From the NCBI GenBank assembly GCA_031426915.1, contig JASJPB010000025.1, forward strand, positions 62,001 through 126,000: 64,000 nt of DNA. Direction: 5' to 3'. A program made the position numbers and the translations under genes. Positions 1-7,853 of this stretch are shown here, piece by piece (the stretch's first letter is position 1; the number at the start of each line of letters is the position of its first letter). Source of the DNA: Sulfurimicrobium sp031426915. GTDB lineage: Bacteria; Pseudomonadota; Gammaproteobacteria; Burkholderiales; Sulfuricellaceae. The notes under the pieces are model-generated. The model was given only the letters and a program-made list of their open reading frames with translations, was not told the DNA's origin and searched no databases.

Positions 1-418
1 CCAGCGGCGGAACGGCCTCGATGTTCGGGTAAATGCGTTCAGGGAAAAGCGCCTTGTACAGCGGCTGGCCGCTGGCATCGGCGATATTCAGCCCGGCCTG
101 GGTTTTCTCCCGATAGGGGACGAACAGGCCGCGATTCACCAGTTCCTGCATGCGCGGGGATATTCTGGCCTGGGCGCTCACTTCGAATCCGTGTTGTGCC
201 AGCCTCGGGATGAAATCAGGCAAACGGCTGTAGCCCAGACGCTCATCATAGGGACCGGCCTGGGGAATATGCAGGCTCGGATTGGGGCCGCGCTTGACCT
301 CATAGCGCAGTTCCTTGTTCAAGCGCGTCAGGTACCGCGCCTGATATTCCGAGGTTTCAGCCTCCCTGAAAACAAGGACGCCAGCGACCACAAGGGCGAC
401 CAGCAACAGGCCCAGCAA
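1..418 (-). CDS. Transglycosylase (family GT51) domain protein, N-terminal part only
   Basis: This is the N-terminal end of a membrane-anchored peptidoglycan glycosyltransferase of the penicillin-binding protein 1 type; the gene runs off the left edge. The visible part has one hydrophobic segment at the very start, then a periplasmic stretch with a GPYDERLGY motif and, further on, REKTQAGL and FPERIYPNIEAVPPL, which I recall from the region just before the GT51 catalytic domain of long single-gene transglycosylases. The start is uncertain. The frame is open back to position 466, where a TAG precedes it, but the first conventional start codon is the TTG at 418, which falls inside the hydrophobic helix and has no visible Shine-Dalgarno sequence. 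A basic stretch (LIKPTLKY) just upstream looks like a natural cytoplasmic N-terminus, so initiation at a rare codon or a sequence error is possible. Family call moderately sure; start unsure. Confidence 0.7.
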   Translation of the reverse strand, partial: MLGLLLVALVVAGVLVFREAETSEYQARYLTRLNKELRYEVKRGPNPSLHIPQAGPYDERLGYSRLPDFIPRLAQHGFEVSAQARISPRMQELVNRGLFVPYREKTQAGLNIADASGQPLYKALFPERIYPNIEAVPPL

Positions 419-563
419 GGCGACGGCAAAATACTTGAGTGTGGGTTTGATGAGCGGGCCTTCGAGCTATCGATTGTTGTTAAACAGGGCACGGATATGA
501 TAAACGCAACAATCGCTCGCGGTCCAATATTCATGCGGACATGACGCCGCGATTGCCAAAGGG

Positions 564-744
564 TTTACCCGGATAATCCATTAGGCGGCTCTGCGAGCCT
601 ATGCGAGCGCTGGTGGACGATTGGCGGCCATTTCGGCTGCTTGCTCGTCGTCCATGGAACAGCCATGGACTTCTCCCAAACAACCGAACTGCCTCGCAAA
701 TCGCCTCACCATCATCTCGCATCCTGATGGATTATCCGGGTAAA
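564..744. mobile_element. 181-bp MITE-like element with perfect 18-bp terminal inverted repeats
   Basis: Positions 564-581 (tttacccggataatccat) and 727-744 are exact reverse complements over 18 bases and enclose 145 bp with no convincing gene. It fills most of the 356-bp gap between the transglycosylase and the YlqF gene. No target-site duplication is obvious. The centre contains a short open stretch starting MDDEQAAEMAANRP on the minus strand that stops after about 20 codons, possibly a transposase remnant. Its right end lies only 30 bp before the YlqF start codon, so it may supply promoter or leader sequence. A ten-base piece of the repeat (ggattatccg) recurs near 11903-11912. Confidence 0.6.
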
Positions 745-774
745 ATAAGTTTTTGATTCGATTGCCGATAACGA

Positions 775-1677
775 ATGTCTATCAACTGGTACCCCGGCCA
801 CATGGTTTCAGCCCGCAAAAAAGCGGCCGAAACCATGGAATGGACCGACATGATCATCGAGGTGCTGGATGCGCGCCTGCCCCAGGCGAGCTGCAATCCG
901 ATGATCGAGGAATTGCGCCTGCACCGCCAGCGCCCCTGCCTGAAGATTCTCAACAAGGCCGACCTGGCCGATCCAGCGGCCACCCAGGCCTGGCTTAATT
1001 TCTACAACAAGCAAAAAGGCGTCAAGGCGGTGGCGCTGTCCTGCAAGAAACCGGCTGACGTCGCCAAAATACCACGCCTGTGCCAGACGCTCGCGCCTCA
1101 CCGCGGCACCGTCCTCAAACCCTTGCGCATGATGATCATGGGCATCCCCAACGTGGGCAAGTCCACCCTGATGAACGCACTGTTGAAACGCCGCGTGGCG
1201 GCGGTCGGCGACGAACCGGCGGTGACCAAGACCCAGCAGCGTTTCGACCTCAACGATCGCATGACCATCACGGATACGCCGGGCATGTTGTGGCCGAGAA
1301 TCGAACATCCGAGCGATGGTTTGATGCTGGCCGCGAGCCATGCCGTGGGCCGCAATGCCGTCATCGACGAGGAAGTGGCCACCTTCCTGGCTGGGGTTCT
1401 GCTGGCGCGCTATCCCACCCTGCTTGCCGCCCGTTACGGTTGCAGTGTGGAAGGATTCGACGCAGTGGATGTCATCGCCGCCGTCGCCAAGCGGCGCGGC
1501 TTCCGTCTCAAGGGCGGCGAACCCGACCTGGAAAATGCCGCACTCACCCTGCTCAAGGATTACCGCACCGGCGCCCTGGGCCACATCAGCCTGGAAACGC
1601 CGGATAGCCGCGCCGCCATGCTTGACCCAAAACTGCCCGGCCCGGAGGAACAAATGGAATCCGGCACGGCGTCATGA
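775..1677 (+). CDS. ylqF: YlqF/RbgA-type circularly permuted GTPase, ribosome biogenesis
   Basis: This is a GTPase of the YlqF family, whose Bacillus member RbgA acts in late assembly of the large ribosomal subunit. The GTPase motifs occur in permuted order, the family hallmark: G4 (NKAD) at residues 60-63 comes before G1 (GIPNVGKS) at 123-130 and G3 (DTPG) at 167-170. The N-terminal INWYPGHM motif is typical, and the 300-residue length fits. The ATG at 775 opens directly on that motif. The last four bases (ATGA) overlap the next gene, so the two are probably translated together. The role in a Gram-negative bacterium is inferred from the family. Confidence 0.93.
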   Translation: MSINWYPGHMVSARKKAAETMEWTDMIIEVLDARLPQASCNPMIEELRLHRQRPCLKILNKADLADPAATQAWLNFYNKQKGVKAVALSCKKPADVAKIPRLCQTLAPHRGTVLKPLRMMIMGIPNVGKSTLMNALLKRRVAAVGDEPAVTKTQQRFDLNDRMTITDTPGMLWPRIEHPSDGLMLAASHAVGRNAVIDEEVATFLAGVLLARYPTLLAARYGCSVEGFDAVDVIAAVAKRRGFRLKGGEPDLENAALTLLKDYRTGALGHISLETPDSRAAMLDPKLPGPEEQMESGTAS

Positions 1678-2066
1678 CGCATTTCCTGCTGCATTGGGTT
1701 TTGATGACGCTCGCGCTATGGGTGGCGAGCCAGGTTTTTCACGGCCTCACGTTCGCCGACAAGCAGTCCCTGCTGGTATCGGCCCTGCTCCTGGGTCTGG
1801 CAAACGCAGTGGTGCGCCCACTGTTTGTCTTTCTCACACTGCCGTTGACGATACTGACTTTTGGGTTCTTTCTGCTCGTCATCAACGCACTGATGATCCT
1901 TCTGGTCGCCGCACTGGTCAAGGGATTCAGCGTTTCCGGATTCTGGACCGCATTTTTCGCCAGCATCTTCATCTCGTTTTTCAATTTTGTAGTTGATCTG
2001 GCAGTTTTTCCGGAAAACGAGTCCATCGTCAGGATGCAGCCCTTACCCCCAGGTGTTTTCATGTAG
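1674..2066 (+). CDS. Small four-helix membrane protein, phage holin superfamily IV / YvlD type
   Basis: This 130-residue protein is almost entirely hydrophobic and shows about four transmembrane helices, with the family-typical LGLANAVVRPL and LTLPLTILTFG segments around residues 38-65. The family is annotated as phage holin superfamily IV or YvlD-like, but members are common chromosomal inner-membrane proteins of unknown function. There is no phage gene nearby, so a lysis role is unlikely. It overlaps the YlqF gene by four bases (ATGA) and is presumably co-transcribed with it. Confidence 0.85.
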   Translation: MTHFLLHWVLMTLALWVASQVFHGLTFADKQSLLVSALLLGLANAVVRPLFVFLTLPLTILTFGFFLLVINALMILLVAALVKGFSVSGFWTAFFASIFISFFNFVVDLAVFPENESIVRMQPLPPGVFM

Positions 2067-2122
2067 CCGCGCCGGACGAAAATGGACGGCTTTATCGATT
2101 TCAAACCCGAAAGGAAGTATGG

Positions 2123-2428
2123 ATGAAAAAAACACCTTATCTGGCTGCATTTGCCATCGCGCCAATGATTGCCTTTTTCCTGCTATCCGGCTGTAGCGGC
2201 AAGCCCAAAACCGAGGTAGAACGGACGGTTGAATTTCTGCGCGATCTTGCCGATGACAAAGTCGCCGAGGAGTTCCACCCGGCCTACTGGGAAGGACAAT
2301 GCAAGCAAAACAGCCAGATTTGGAAAAACGGCCAGAAAATTTGCAAGGACGGCGGACCGCATCACTGGATGTGCGACGTCATCACGACCATGCAGGACTG
2401 CCAGGCCCGTTCAACCGCAGCCAATTGA
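2123..2428 (+). CDS. Putative small lipoprotein
   Basis: The predicted protein has 101 residues with a basic N-terminus, a hydrophobic signal segment and a lipobox (LLSGC) placing the lipidated cysteine near residue 24. The mature part is short, charged and carries four further cysteines that could form disulfides in the periplasm. A strong Shine-Dalgarno sequence (aaggaag) lies 6-8 bases before the ATG. It resembles small EexN-like lipoproteins only loosely, and I do not assign a function. It lies 56 bp after the holin-like gene and may be the last gene of that group. Confidence 0.7.
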   Translation: MKKTPYLAAFAIAPMIAFFLLSGCSGKPKTEVERTVEFLRDLADDKVAEEFHPAYWEGQCKQNSQIWKNGQKICKDGGPHHWMCDVITTMQDCQARSTAAN

Positions 2429-2498
2429 TTTTCAATCCAGGCACTACGCTTCAAATCCCTTACAGCCCGCCGGACCTGAAGAATCGAAGCAAATTCGA

Positions 2499-5171
2499 TC
2501 AAATATTTTTGCCCGTATGCAGGAGGGGGCCGGGTCGCCCGACATGATAGCCCTGCGCATAGTCGATACCGAACTGCCTGACCTCGTCCAGCACAGACTC
2601 GTCTTCGACATATTCCGCAATCGTCTTGATATGCAGTTCCTTGGCCAGCGTGACAATGCTCTTGGTGAAAGCCCGGTACTCGCTGTCGGTAAGAATATTC
2701 CTGATGAATTCACCCTCGATCTTGATGTAATCGACCGGGAATCGCTTGATGTAGTGGAAAGAAGAATAGCCAGAACCGAAGTCGTCAATGGCGAAGCTGA
2801 AGCCCCTGGATTTAAGATCCAGCACGAACTTTTCCAGCAGACTCAGATTGCTGACGGTTTCCCGTTCGGTGATTTCGAACACGATGCGGCTGGGATCGAT
2901 CTCGTAATTGATCGCAAGCTTGTGGATACGATTCATGAATTCGCCCACGATCAGGGCCTTTGGCGACAGGTTTATAAACAGCATGCCCTGGTAACCCTGT
3001 TCATTGACCTGGGCAAAGGCTTTCTCGATCAGCTGATAGTCCATTTTGTGTGCCAGTCCCATGGCTTCGGCCTCCACGATGAACTCAAGGGCGGCGACGA
3101 CGTGTTCGCCGACCTGGATACGCATCAGGAGTTCGTGAATGTTCGCAACTCCGCTTGCCGTGTCGATGATGGGCTGGAAGTAAGGAATGATGCGATGCTC
3201 CTCGAGCGCCTTGACGATCATCAGGCCTTTATCGCTGGCCCGCTTGAACACTTCCGCCATTTCGTCTTCGCTGGGAAAGGCAATGCAGTTCTTTCCGGCT
3301 TTCTTCGCTTTGTACATCATGTTATCGGCGACCAGGAACAGGTCGCGCGGATTGTCGCCGTGCGTCGGAAAGATGGCGATGCCGATGGAGGTCGTGGCCT
3401 TGATTCTGGCGCCGTCAGGGGTGTCCAAGGTGAATTCTTCGAGCAACTCGGCAATGCGCTGGGCAACCTGGTGCGCCTGCGATTCGCCGGCTTCCGGCAG
3501 AATAATGGCGAATTCGTCGCCGCCGTAACGCACGATCATGTCACCCAGACGCACCGCCTGGTGTAATAACCTGGCGAACGCCTGCAGGAATGCATCGCCA
3601 AAATGATGGCCGTAGCGGTCATTGACGGTTTTGAAGTTGTCCATGTCCAGTACCATCACACCGAATTCCTGGTGGTGGCGCTCCGCACGCCCAACCTCGT
3701 AGCCCAGCAATTCCCAGAACATGCGCTGATTATAGAGGTCGGTCAGCGGATCGCGCGTTGCGTAATACTCCAGGTCCTTGGTGTATTTATAAATGGCCTT
3801 CACCGAACCGACCAGGTTGAGCAATGTGGTCAGGATGCTGCCAATCACGATGTGACGCACCGGGTCCTGCGCCAGCGTGGATTGAACGCCGATACCGACA
3901 ATGCCGCCGATTTTAGGCGTTTCGAGCAGCAGGGACTTGGTTTGCAATTCGATATCCCGGCGAGAAAGTTCTGGCAATGACTTGCCGCCATCCGAAACAT
4001 GGTGGTTGATTTGAATGATGCTCGCACCCTGAAAATGAGGATTCATTTCCAGCTGCGCGCGCACGATATGCTCGAAAAGTTCGATGGTCGCGGACGATGG
4101 CGTATTGCGCCAGAATACTTCCCACTCGTAACCCTCGTCCTCGATGCGGAAGATCGTAAGCAGCGCATAGGCATCGATAATCGAATTGATTTCCAGCAGC
4201 AATTCTTTTATGAATTCACGCCAATCGCGCATCACACTGGAAGTGATGATGAATTTTTCCAGCAGCTTGACCTCGAATTCGAGGATGTCCTTGTCGACTG
4301 CGATGTTTTTCAGCCGATCGACCAGCAGGCTGATGTGATGGAATATCTCATTCAATTCCTCGAAGCCCAGATTGGTCTGGCTGACGTCGAGCTGGTTCAA
4401 ATCCTTGATTGAGCCGACCGCCTCAATCTTTCTCTGGAATAAATCCATTGAACCCTTGAAACGTTTCATGGCAAAAAAATAAACACCGCCCCCGGCCAGC
4501 ATCACGATGAAACTGACGGCCAGGAACAGGCCGATGAAATAGATCCTTACCTGGGCCGAGATAGGCTGCAGCTTATGCTCAATGGCGACAACGCCCAGGA
4601 CACTTCCCTCAGTGACATTTTTATGACATTGAAGACACGATGCCTCGGCCGCAAGCTGATAAAAATAGCGAATTTCCTGTGGACTCTTCTTGATCTCTTC
4701 TTTTTTCCCGCTGGAAATAGCCTGCTTGACCTCTTCAGGCATGGTCACTTGCCGGCCGGGACCATAAAGCTCTTCGATGGAAGCGCTGCGATACACGGTT
4801 ATCCGGTGCTGCGCTTTAGGAAAGGCAGAATTATCTGCGGCAATGGCATCGTCCAGTCGCTGGCGCGTGCCGCCGCCCTGCAAAACCTGGTGAAGGGAGT
4901 TATATGATTGTTTGGCGATGCCTTGCGAAATTTCCAGCGTCTGTTGCGCAATCAGCGTTTCATAAAGCAGGGAAGAAGTCAGTGTCGCGCCGAGGAAAAT
5001 CAGCAAGGCGGTGGCCACCGAGGCGATAAAAAAGAAACCCTTCAGTGTTCTCAACTGACAGGACAGTGCAGCAAAAGGCGTTTTCATTAAATTTCGAATC
5101 GTCGGCAACGCGGTCTGAATAGGTTGAGAGTGAGGATGCTTTTCTCTAACAGAGCTGCGGTTAGAGGACAT
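2499..5171 (-). CDS. GGDEF-EAL protein with periplasmic c-type haem sensor domain
   Basis: A membrane-bound protein for cyclic di-GMP turnover. From the ATG at 5171 it has 890 residues: a hydrophobic helix near 44-68, a periplasmic domain resembling Tll0287/DUF3365 sensors, a second helix near 208-233, a linker of about 220 residues, a GGDEF domain (intact GGDEF at about 550-554) and a C-terminal EAL domain. The periplasmic domain contains CLQCH at 179-183, the CXXCH signature for covalent haem c attachment. In the EAL domain the signature reads ELL rather than EAL, but the catalytic glutamate, the DDFGSGYSS loop and the ITERE segment are kept, so both cyclase and phosphodiesterase activity are possible. 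An alternative start is the ATG at 5087. Sensing of redox state, oxygen or NO through the haem is inference from the motif. Confidence 0.9.
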   Translation of the reverse strand: MSSNRSSVREKHPHSQPIQTALPTIRNLMKTPFAALSCQLRTLKGFFFIASVATALLIFLGATLTSSLLYETLIAQQTLEISQGIAKQSYNSLHQVLQGGGTRQRLDDAIAADNSAFPKAQHRITVYRSASIEELYGPGRQVTMPEEVKQAISSGKKEEIKKSPQEIRYFYQLAAEASCLQCHKNVTEGSVLGVVAIEHKLQPISAQVRIYFIGLFLAVSFIVMLAGGGVYFFAMKRFKGSMDLFQRKIEAVGSIKDLNQLDVSQTNLGFEELNEIFHHISLLVDRLKNIAVDKDILEFEVKLLEKFIITSSVMRDWREFIKELLLEINSIIDAYALLTIFRIEDEGYEWEVFWRNTPSSATIELFEHIVRAQLEMNPHFQGASIIQINHHVSDGGKSLPELSRRDIELQTKSLLLETPKIGGIVGIGVQSTLAQDPVRHIVIGSILTTLLNLVGSVKAIYKYTKDLEYYATRDPLTDLYNQRMFWELLGYEVGRAERHHQEFGVMVLDMDNFKTVNDRYGHHFGDAFLQAFARLLHQAVRLGDMIVRYGGDEFAIILPEAGESQAHQVAQRIAELLEEFTLDTPDGARIKATTSIGIAIFPTHGDNPRDLFLVADNMMYKAKKAGKNCIAFPSEDEMAEVFKRASDKGLMIVKALEEHRIIPYFQPIIDTASGVANIHELLMRIQVGEHVVAALEFIVEAEAMGLAHKMDYQLIEKAFAQVNEQGYQGMLFINLSPKALIVGEFMNRIHKLAINYEIDPSRIVFEITERETVSNLSLLEKFVLDLKSRGFSFAIDDFGSGYSSFHYIKRFPVDYIKIEGEFIRNILTDSEYRAFTKSIVTLAKELHIKTIAEYVEDESVLDEVRQFGIDYAQGYHVGRPGPLLHTGKNI

Positions 5172-5222
5172 CCCTTGAGCGCCCCCCCCGATTGCAAGGG
5201 CTAAAAGTATCCAAATGTCGAT

Positions 5223-5228
5223 ATTATA
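5223..5228 (-). promoter_or_regulatory. Candidate -10 element for the GGDEF-EAL gene
   Basis: On the minus strand these bases read TATAAT, about 52 bases before the ATG at 5171. No good -35 hexamer is seen at the right spacing, so the promoter is only a candidate. Confidence 0.3.
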
Positions 5229-5341
5229 ATAATGCCACAAACAAAAAGAATTTATGGCACTGGATTTCAAGCCCGGCACGCTGCAGCGAATATGCGGATG
5301 CTGCAGCACGTTAAACCGATTTGCTTGTTAACCGGTTAAAT

Positions 5342-5366
5342 AAGGATGAAATAGATTTTCATCCTT
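5342..5366. repeat. Perfect 10-bp hairpin
   Basis: The arms aaggatgaaa (5342-5351) and tttcatcctt (5357-5366) are perfect reverse complements around a five-base loop. No U-tract follows on either strand, so a regulatory site is more likely than an intrinsic terminator. Confidence 0.4.
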
Positions 5367-5657
5367 GCTGGCTTGCCTGGCCGCGCTAGTGTCATTGAAT
5401 TTCCTAACATTTACGAACCTTCCTATGACCTCGACGTCAAATTATTGCGCGCACCTCAGCAAAGTGGCAGGTAGGGTTTTGCCCAGTGCATATTGATGAT
5501 TCCGTTGAGCGCTGGCTCCTTGACCGCATTGCCACACAGCAACCCGATTACGCGCCGGTGACGGCAATGTTGCAGTCATCAACCAAACTGAAACCAGCAC
5601 TACGGAGAAGTGTTACTCCCGTTTCGTTAAAAGACCGCCTCAACCAAGGAGATTGTC

Positions 5658-6242
5658 ATGCCGATACCCATCACAACCAACAGCCCAGCACAGCTATCGG
5701 ACATCCCCAGCACGAAAGCAGCAAAACCGGGCGAAACGATTACTTCCGAGGCTAAAGCACATACTCAGCTAAATGCATCGATTATCAAGTCTTCAATCGA
5801 GGTCTCGATCAATTCGCAAAACGAACCACTGGCGCTATTGTTGAAGTCTGCGATTACCGGCATCAACGATATCCTGAAGCCGGAGTTTGGCGAAAATGCA
5901 ATCCAGAATGCGGTCAGCCAGGACAATACGCCGGAAGGCACGGCAGGACGTATCGTGTCGCTTTCCACCGGGTTTTTTGAAGCTTTCAAGCAACATCATG
6001 CCGGCGAAGACGAGGCCGACGTGCTGAAAAAATTCATGGCAACGATACGCGGTGGCTTCGAGCAAGGCTACAACGAAGCGCGTGACATTCTGCAGGGCAT
6101 GAGTGTTCTAAGCGGTGACATCGCCAGCAACATCAACAAGACCTACGAACTGGTGCAAAAGGGCTATGCGGATTTCGAAGCGGCGCACAGTAGCAACCGG
6201 TCTGACACTCCGGAAAACTCGCAAAGAACGGAGAGCACATAA
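5658..6242 (+). CDS. DUF5610 domain protein
   Basis: This 194-residue protein has a polar, probably disordered first 50 residues, then a helical domain typical of DUF5610. Visible family features are the region with ENAIQNAV around residue 80, GRIVSLSTGFF near 98-108, and RDILQGMSVLSGDIASNI followed by TYELVQKGY near 141-170. The function of DUF5610 is unknown. There is no signal peptide or membrane segment. A near-perfect Shine-Dalgarno sequence (aaggag) sits 8 bases upstream of the ATG. The gene stands alone, divergent from the c-di-GMP gene and facing the tRNA. Confidence 0.85.
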   Translation: MPIPITTNSPAQLSDIPSTKAAKPGETITSEAKAHTQLNASIIKSSIEVSINSQNEPLALLLKSAITGINDILKPEFGENAIQNAVSQDNTPEGTAGRIVSLSTGFFEAFKQHHAGEDEADVLKKFMATIRGGFEQGYNEARDILQGMSVLSGDIASNINKTYELVQKGYADFEAAHSSNRSDTPENSQRTEST

Positions 6243-6250
6243 ACGCGGAT

Positions 6251-6280
6251 AAGAAAAAGGCCAGAGCATTGTCTGACCTT
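6251..6280 (-). terminator. Intrinsic terminator of the tRNA-Ala gene
   Basis: On the minus strand, just after the tRNA 3' end, a seven-base stem (GGTCAGA with TCTGGCC, one G-T pair) and a six-base loop are followed by TTTTTCTT. This is a standard intrinsic terminator. Confidence 0.7.
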
Positions 6281-6287
6281 TGTGAAA

Positions 6288-6363
<76 letters not shown>

Positions 6364-6507
6364 AATTCCAGAAAGCATATTACCCCAGGGGGCATGGAAA
6401 TTGAAGCGCTGCGATATTTCTTGAAATTGCTCCGAATAACCGCTGCCTGACGAAACCCGCTCCATCCGCTACAATTGTTCCGATCCTCCTACCGGCACAT
6501 TCAGTCC

Positions 6508-7779
6508 ATGGTTCCTCACCTCACTACCGCCCTAACCGGCCCGCTGCACGATCTCGAACAGCACATCCTCGATTCCCAGCCCCGCATCGAACAATGGTTC
6601 CGTTCCAAGTGGCAGGAATACAATGCGCCTTTCTACGCTTCGGTGGACTTGCGCAACTCGGGTTTTAAATTGGCGCCGGTCGACACCAACCTGTTTCCCG
6701 GCGGCTTCAATAACCTGAACCCCGAGTTCATGCCGCTCTGCGTGCAGGCGGCCATGTCGGCGGTGGAAAAAATCTGTCCGGTGGCGCAACGTTTCCTGCT
6801 GATTCCGGAAAACCACACCCGCAATACTTTTTACCTGCAAAATGTGGCACGCCTTGCCACCATCCTGCGCCATGCCGGACTGCACGTGCGTATCGGCAGC
6901 CTGCTGCCGGAAATCACCGCGCCCACCACGCTGGACCTGCCGGATGGTCATCAACTCACGCTGGAGCCCATCCGGCGCGAGGGGAACAAGATCATGCTGG
7001 ACGGCTTCGATCCCTGTGCCATCGTGCTCAACAATGACCTCTCGGCCGGCGTTCCAGACATCCTCAAAGGCCTGAAGCAGCCCATCATCCCGCCCCTGCA
7101 TGCGGGTTGGTCAACACGACGCAAGACTAATCATTTCAGCGCCTACGACCAGGTGGCGCAGGAATTCGCCGGCATCATCCACATCGACCCGTGGCTGATC
7201 AACCCATACTTTGATGATTGCCGCGAGATCAATTTTCAGGAACGCAGTGGCGAGGAATGCCTGGCAGTGAAAGTGGATGAGCTGCTCGGGGATATCCGCG
7301 AAAAATACCGTGAATACGGTGTCGAGCATGACCCGTTCGTGATCGTCAAGGCTGATGCCGGCACATACGGGATGGGGATCATGACGGTCAAGGACGCTTC
7401 CGAAGTAAAAGGGCTTAACCGCAAGCAACGCAACAAAATGTCGGTTATCAAGGAAGGCCAGCAGGTCAGCGAGGTCATCATCCAGGAAGGCGTCTACACC
7501 TTCGAGAGCATCAACGAGGCAGTGGCCGAGCCGGTGGTGTACATGATGGATCACTTCGTGGTGGGGGGGTTCTACCGCGTCCACACCGGGCGCGGCCAGG
7601 ACGAGAACCTCAACGCCCCCGGCATGCACTTCGTGCCGCTGGCCTTCGAAACTTCCTGCACCCTGCCCGACTGCGCCGCCGGGCCGGACACGCCTCCCAA
7701 CCGGTTCTACTCCTACGGCGTGGTGGCGCGGCTGGCATTGCTGGCGGCGGCTATCGAGCTGGAAAATACCGCGCACTAG
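6508..7779 (+). CDS. gshA: Glutamate-cysteine ligase, 'ferrooxidans' proteobacterial type
   Basis: The enzyme joins L-glutamate and L-cysteine with ATP, the first step of glutathione synthesis in the cytoplasm. The sequence matches the compact GshA family first described from Acidithiobacillus ferrooxidans and common in Nitrosomonadales, not the E. coli type. Recognisable segments are YASVDLRNSGFKLAPVDTN and NLFPGGFNNL near residues 44-71 and VIVKADAGTYGMGI further on, an ATP-grasp-like motif. The ATG at 6508 is preferred because family members start MVPHL; the frame extends upstream to a TTG at 6475. The protein has 423 residues. gshB, often the next gene, is not here; fbp follows in the opposite direction behind a shared terminator. 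Confidence 0.93.
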   Translation: MVPHLTTALTGPLHDLEQHILDSQPRIEQWFRSKWQEYNAPFYASVDLRNSGFKLAPVDTNLFPGGFNNLNPEFMPLCVQAAMSAVEKICPVAQRFLLIPENHTRNTFYLQNVARLATILRHAGLHVRIGSLLPEITAPTTLDLPDGHQLTLEPIRREGNKIMLDGFDPCAIVLNNDLSAGVPDILKGLKQPIIPPLHAGWSTRRKTNHFSAYDQVAQEFAGIIHIDPWLINPYFDDCREINFQERSGEECLAVKVDELLGDIREKYREYGVEHDPFVIVKADAGTYGMGIMTVKDASEVKGLNRKQRNKMSVIKEGQQVSEVIIQEGVYTFESINEAVAEPVVYMMDHFVVGGFYRVHTGRGQDENLNAPGMHFVPLAFETSCTLPDCAAGPDTPPNRFYSYGVVARLALLAAAIELENTAH

Positions 7780-7791
7780 CAATTTTGCCAT

Positions 7792-7830
7792 GCATGCAAA
7801 AGGGCCGGAAAATCCGGCCCTTTTGCATGC
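7792..7830. terminator. Bidirectional terminator between gshA and fbp
   Basis: A perfect 18-bp stem (gcatgcaaaagggccgga with its complement at 7813-7830) closes a three-base loop. The A and T runs inside the stem give a U-rich tail in both directions, so it can terminate both convergent genes. Confidence 0.9.
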
Positions 7831-7853
7831 TGCGTTATTTGCTGCCTATATCG

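Larger units (their letters stand above)
5172..5657. other. Intergenic region between divergent genes
   Basis: These 486 bp separate the GGDEF-EAL gene from the DUF5610 gene. They hold the candidate -10 element at 5223-5228, an eight-C run near 5182-5189 just ahead of the GGDEF-EAL start, and a hairpin at 5342-5366. An open frame beginning at 5486 has no family resemblance and is mostly overlapped by the DUF5610 gene, so I do not call it. No other gene or RNA is apparent. Confidence 0.5.

Noticed and set aside
531..722. 63-codon minus-strand frame inside the 181-bp element
   Set aside because: It covers the element interior with no recognisable motif or start signal; better read as part of a MITE-like element.
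1674..2066. Prophage remnant suggested by the holin-like protein
   Set aside because: No phage gene, integrase or attachment site lies nearby; this family is common on chromosomes outside phages.
2229..3566. 445-codon open frame on the plus strand
   Set aside because: Antisense to the GGDEF-EAL gene; overlaps the lipoprotein gene and shows no motif.
5486..5755. 89-codon open frame upstream of the DUF5610 gene
   Set aside because: No family match, poor start context, and its second half overlaps DUF5610 in another frame.
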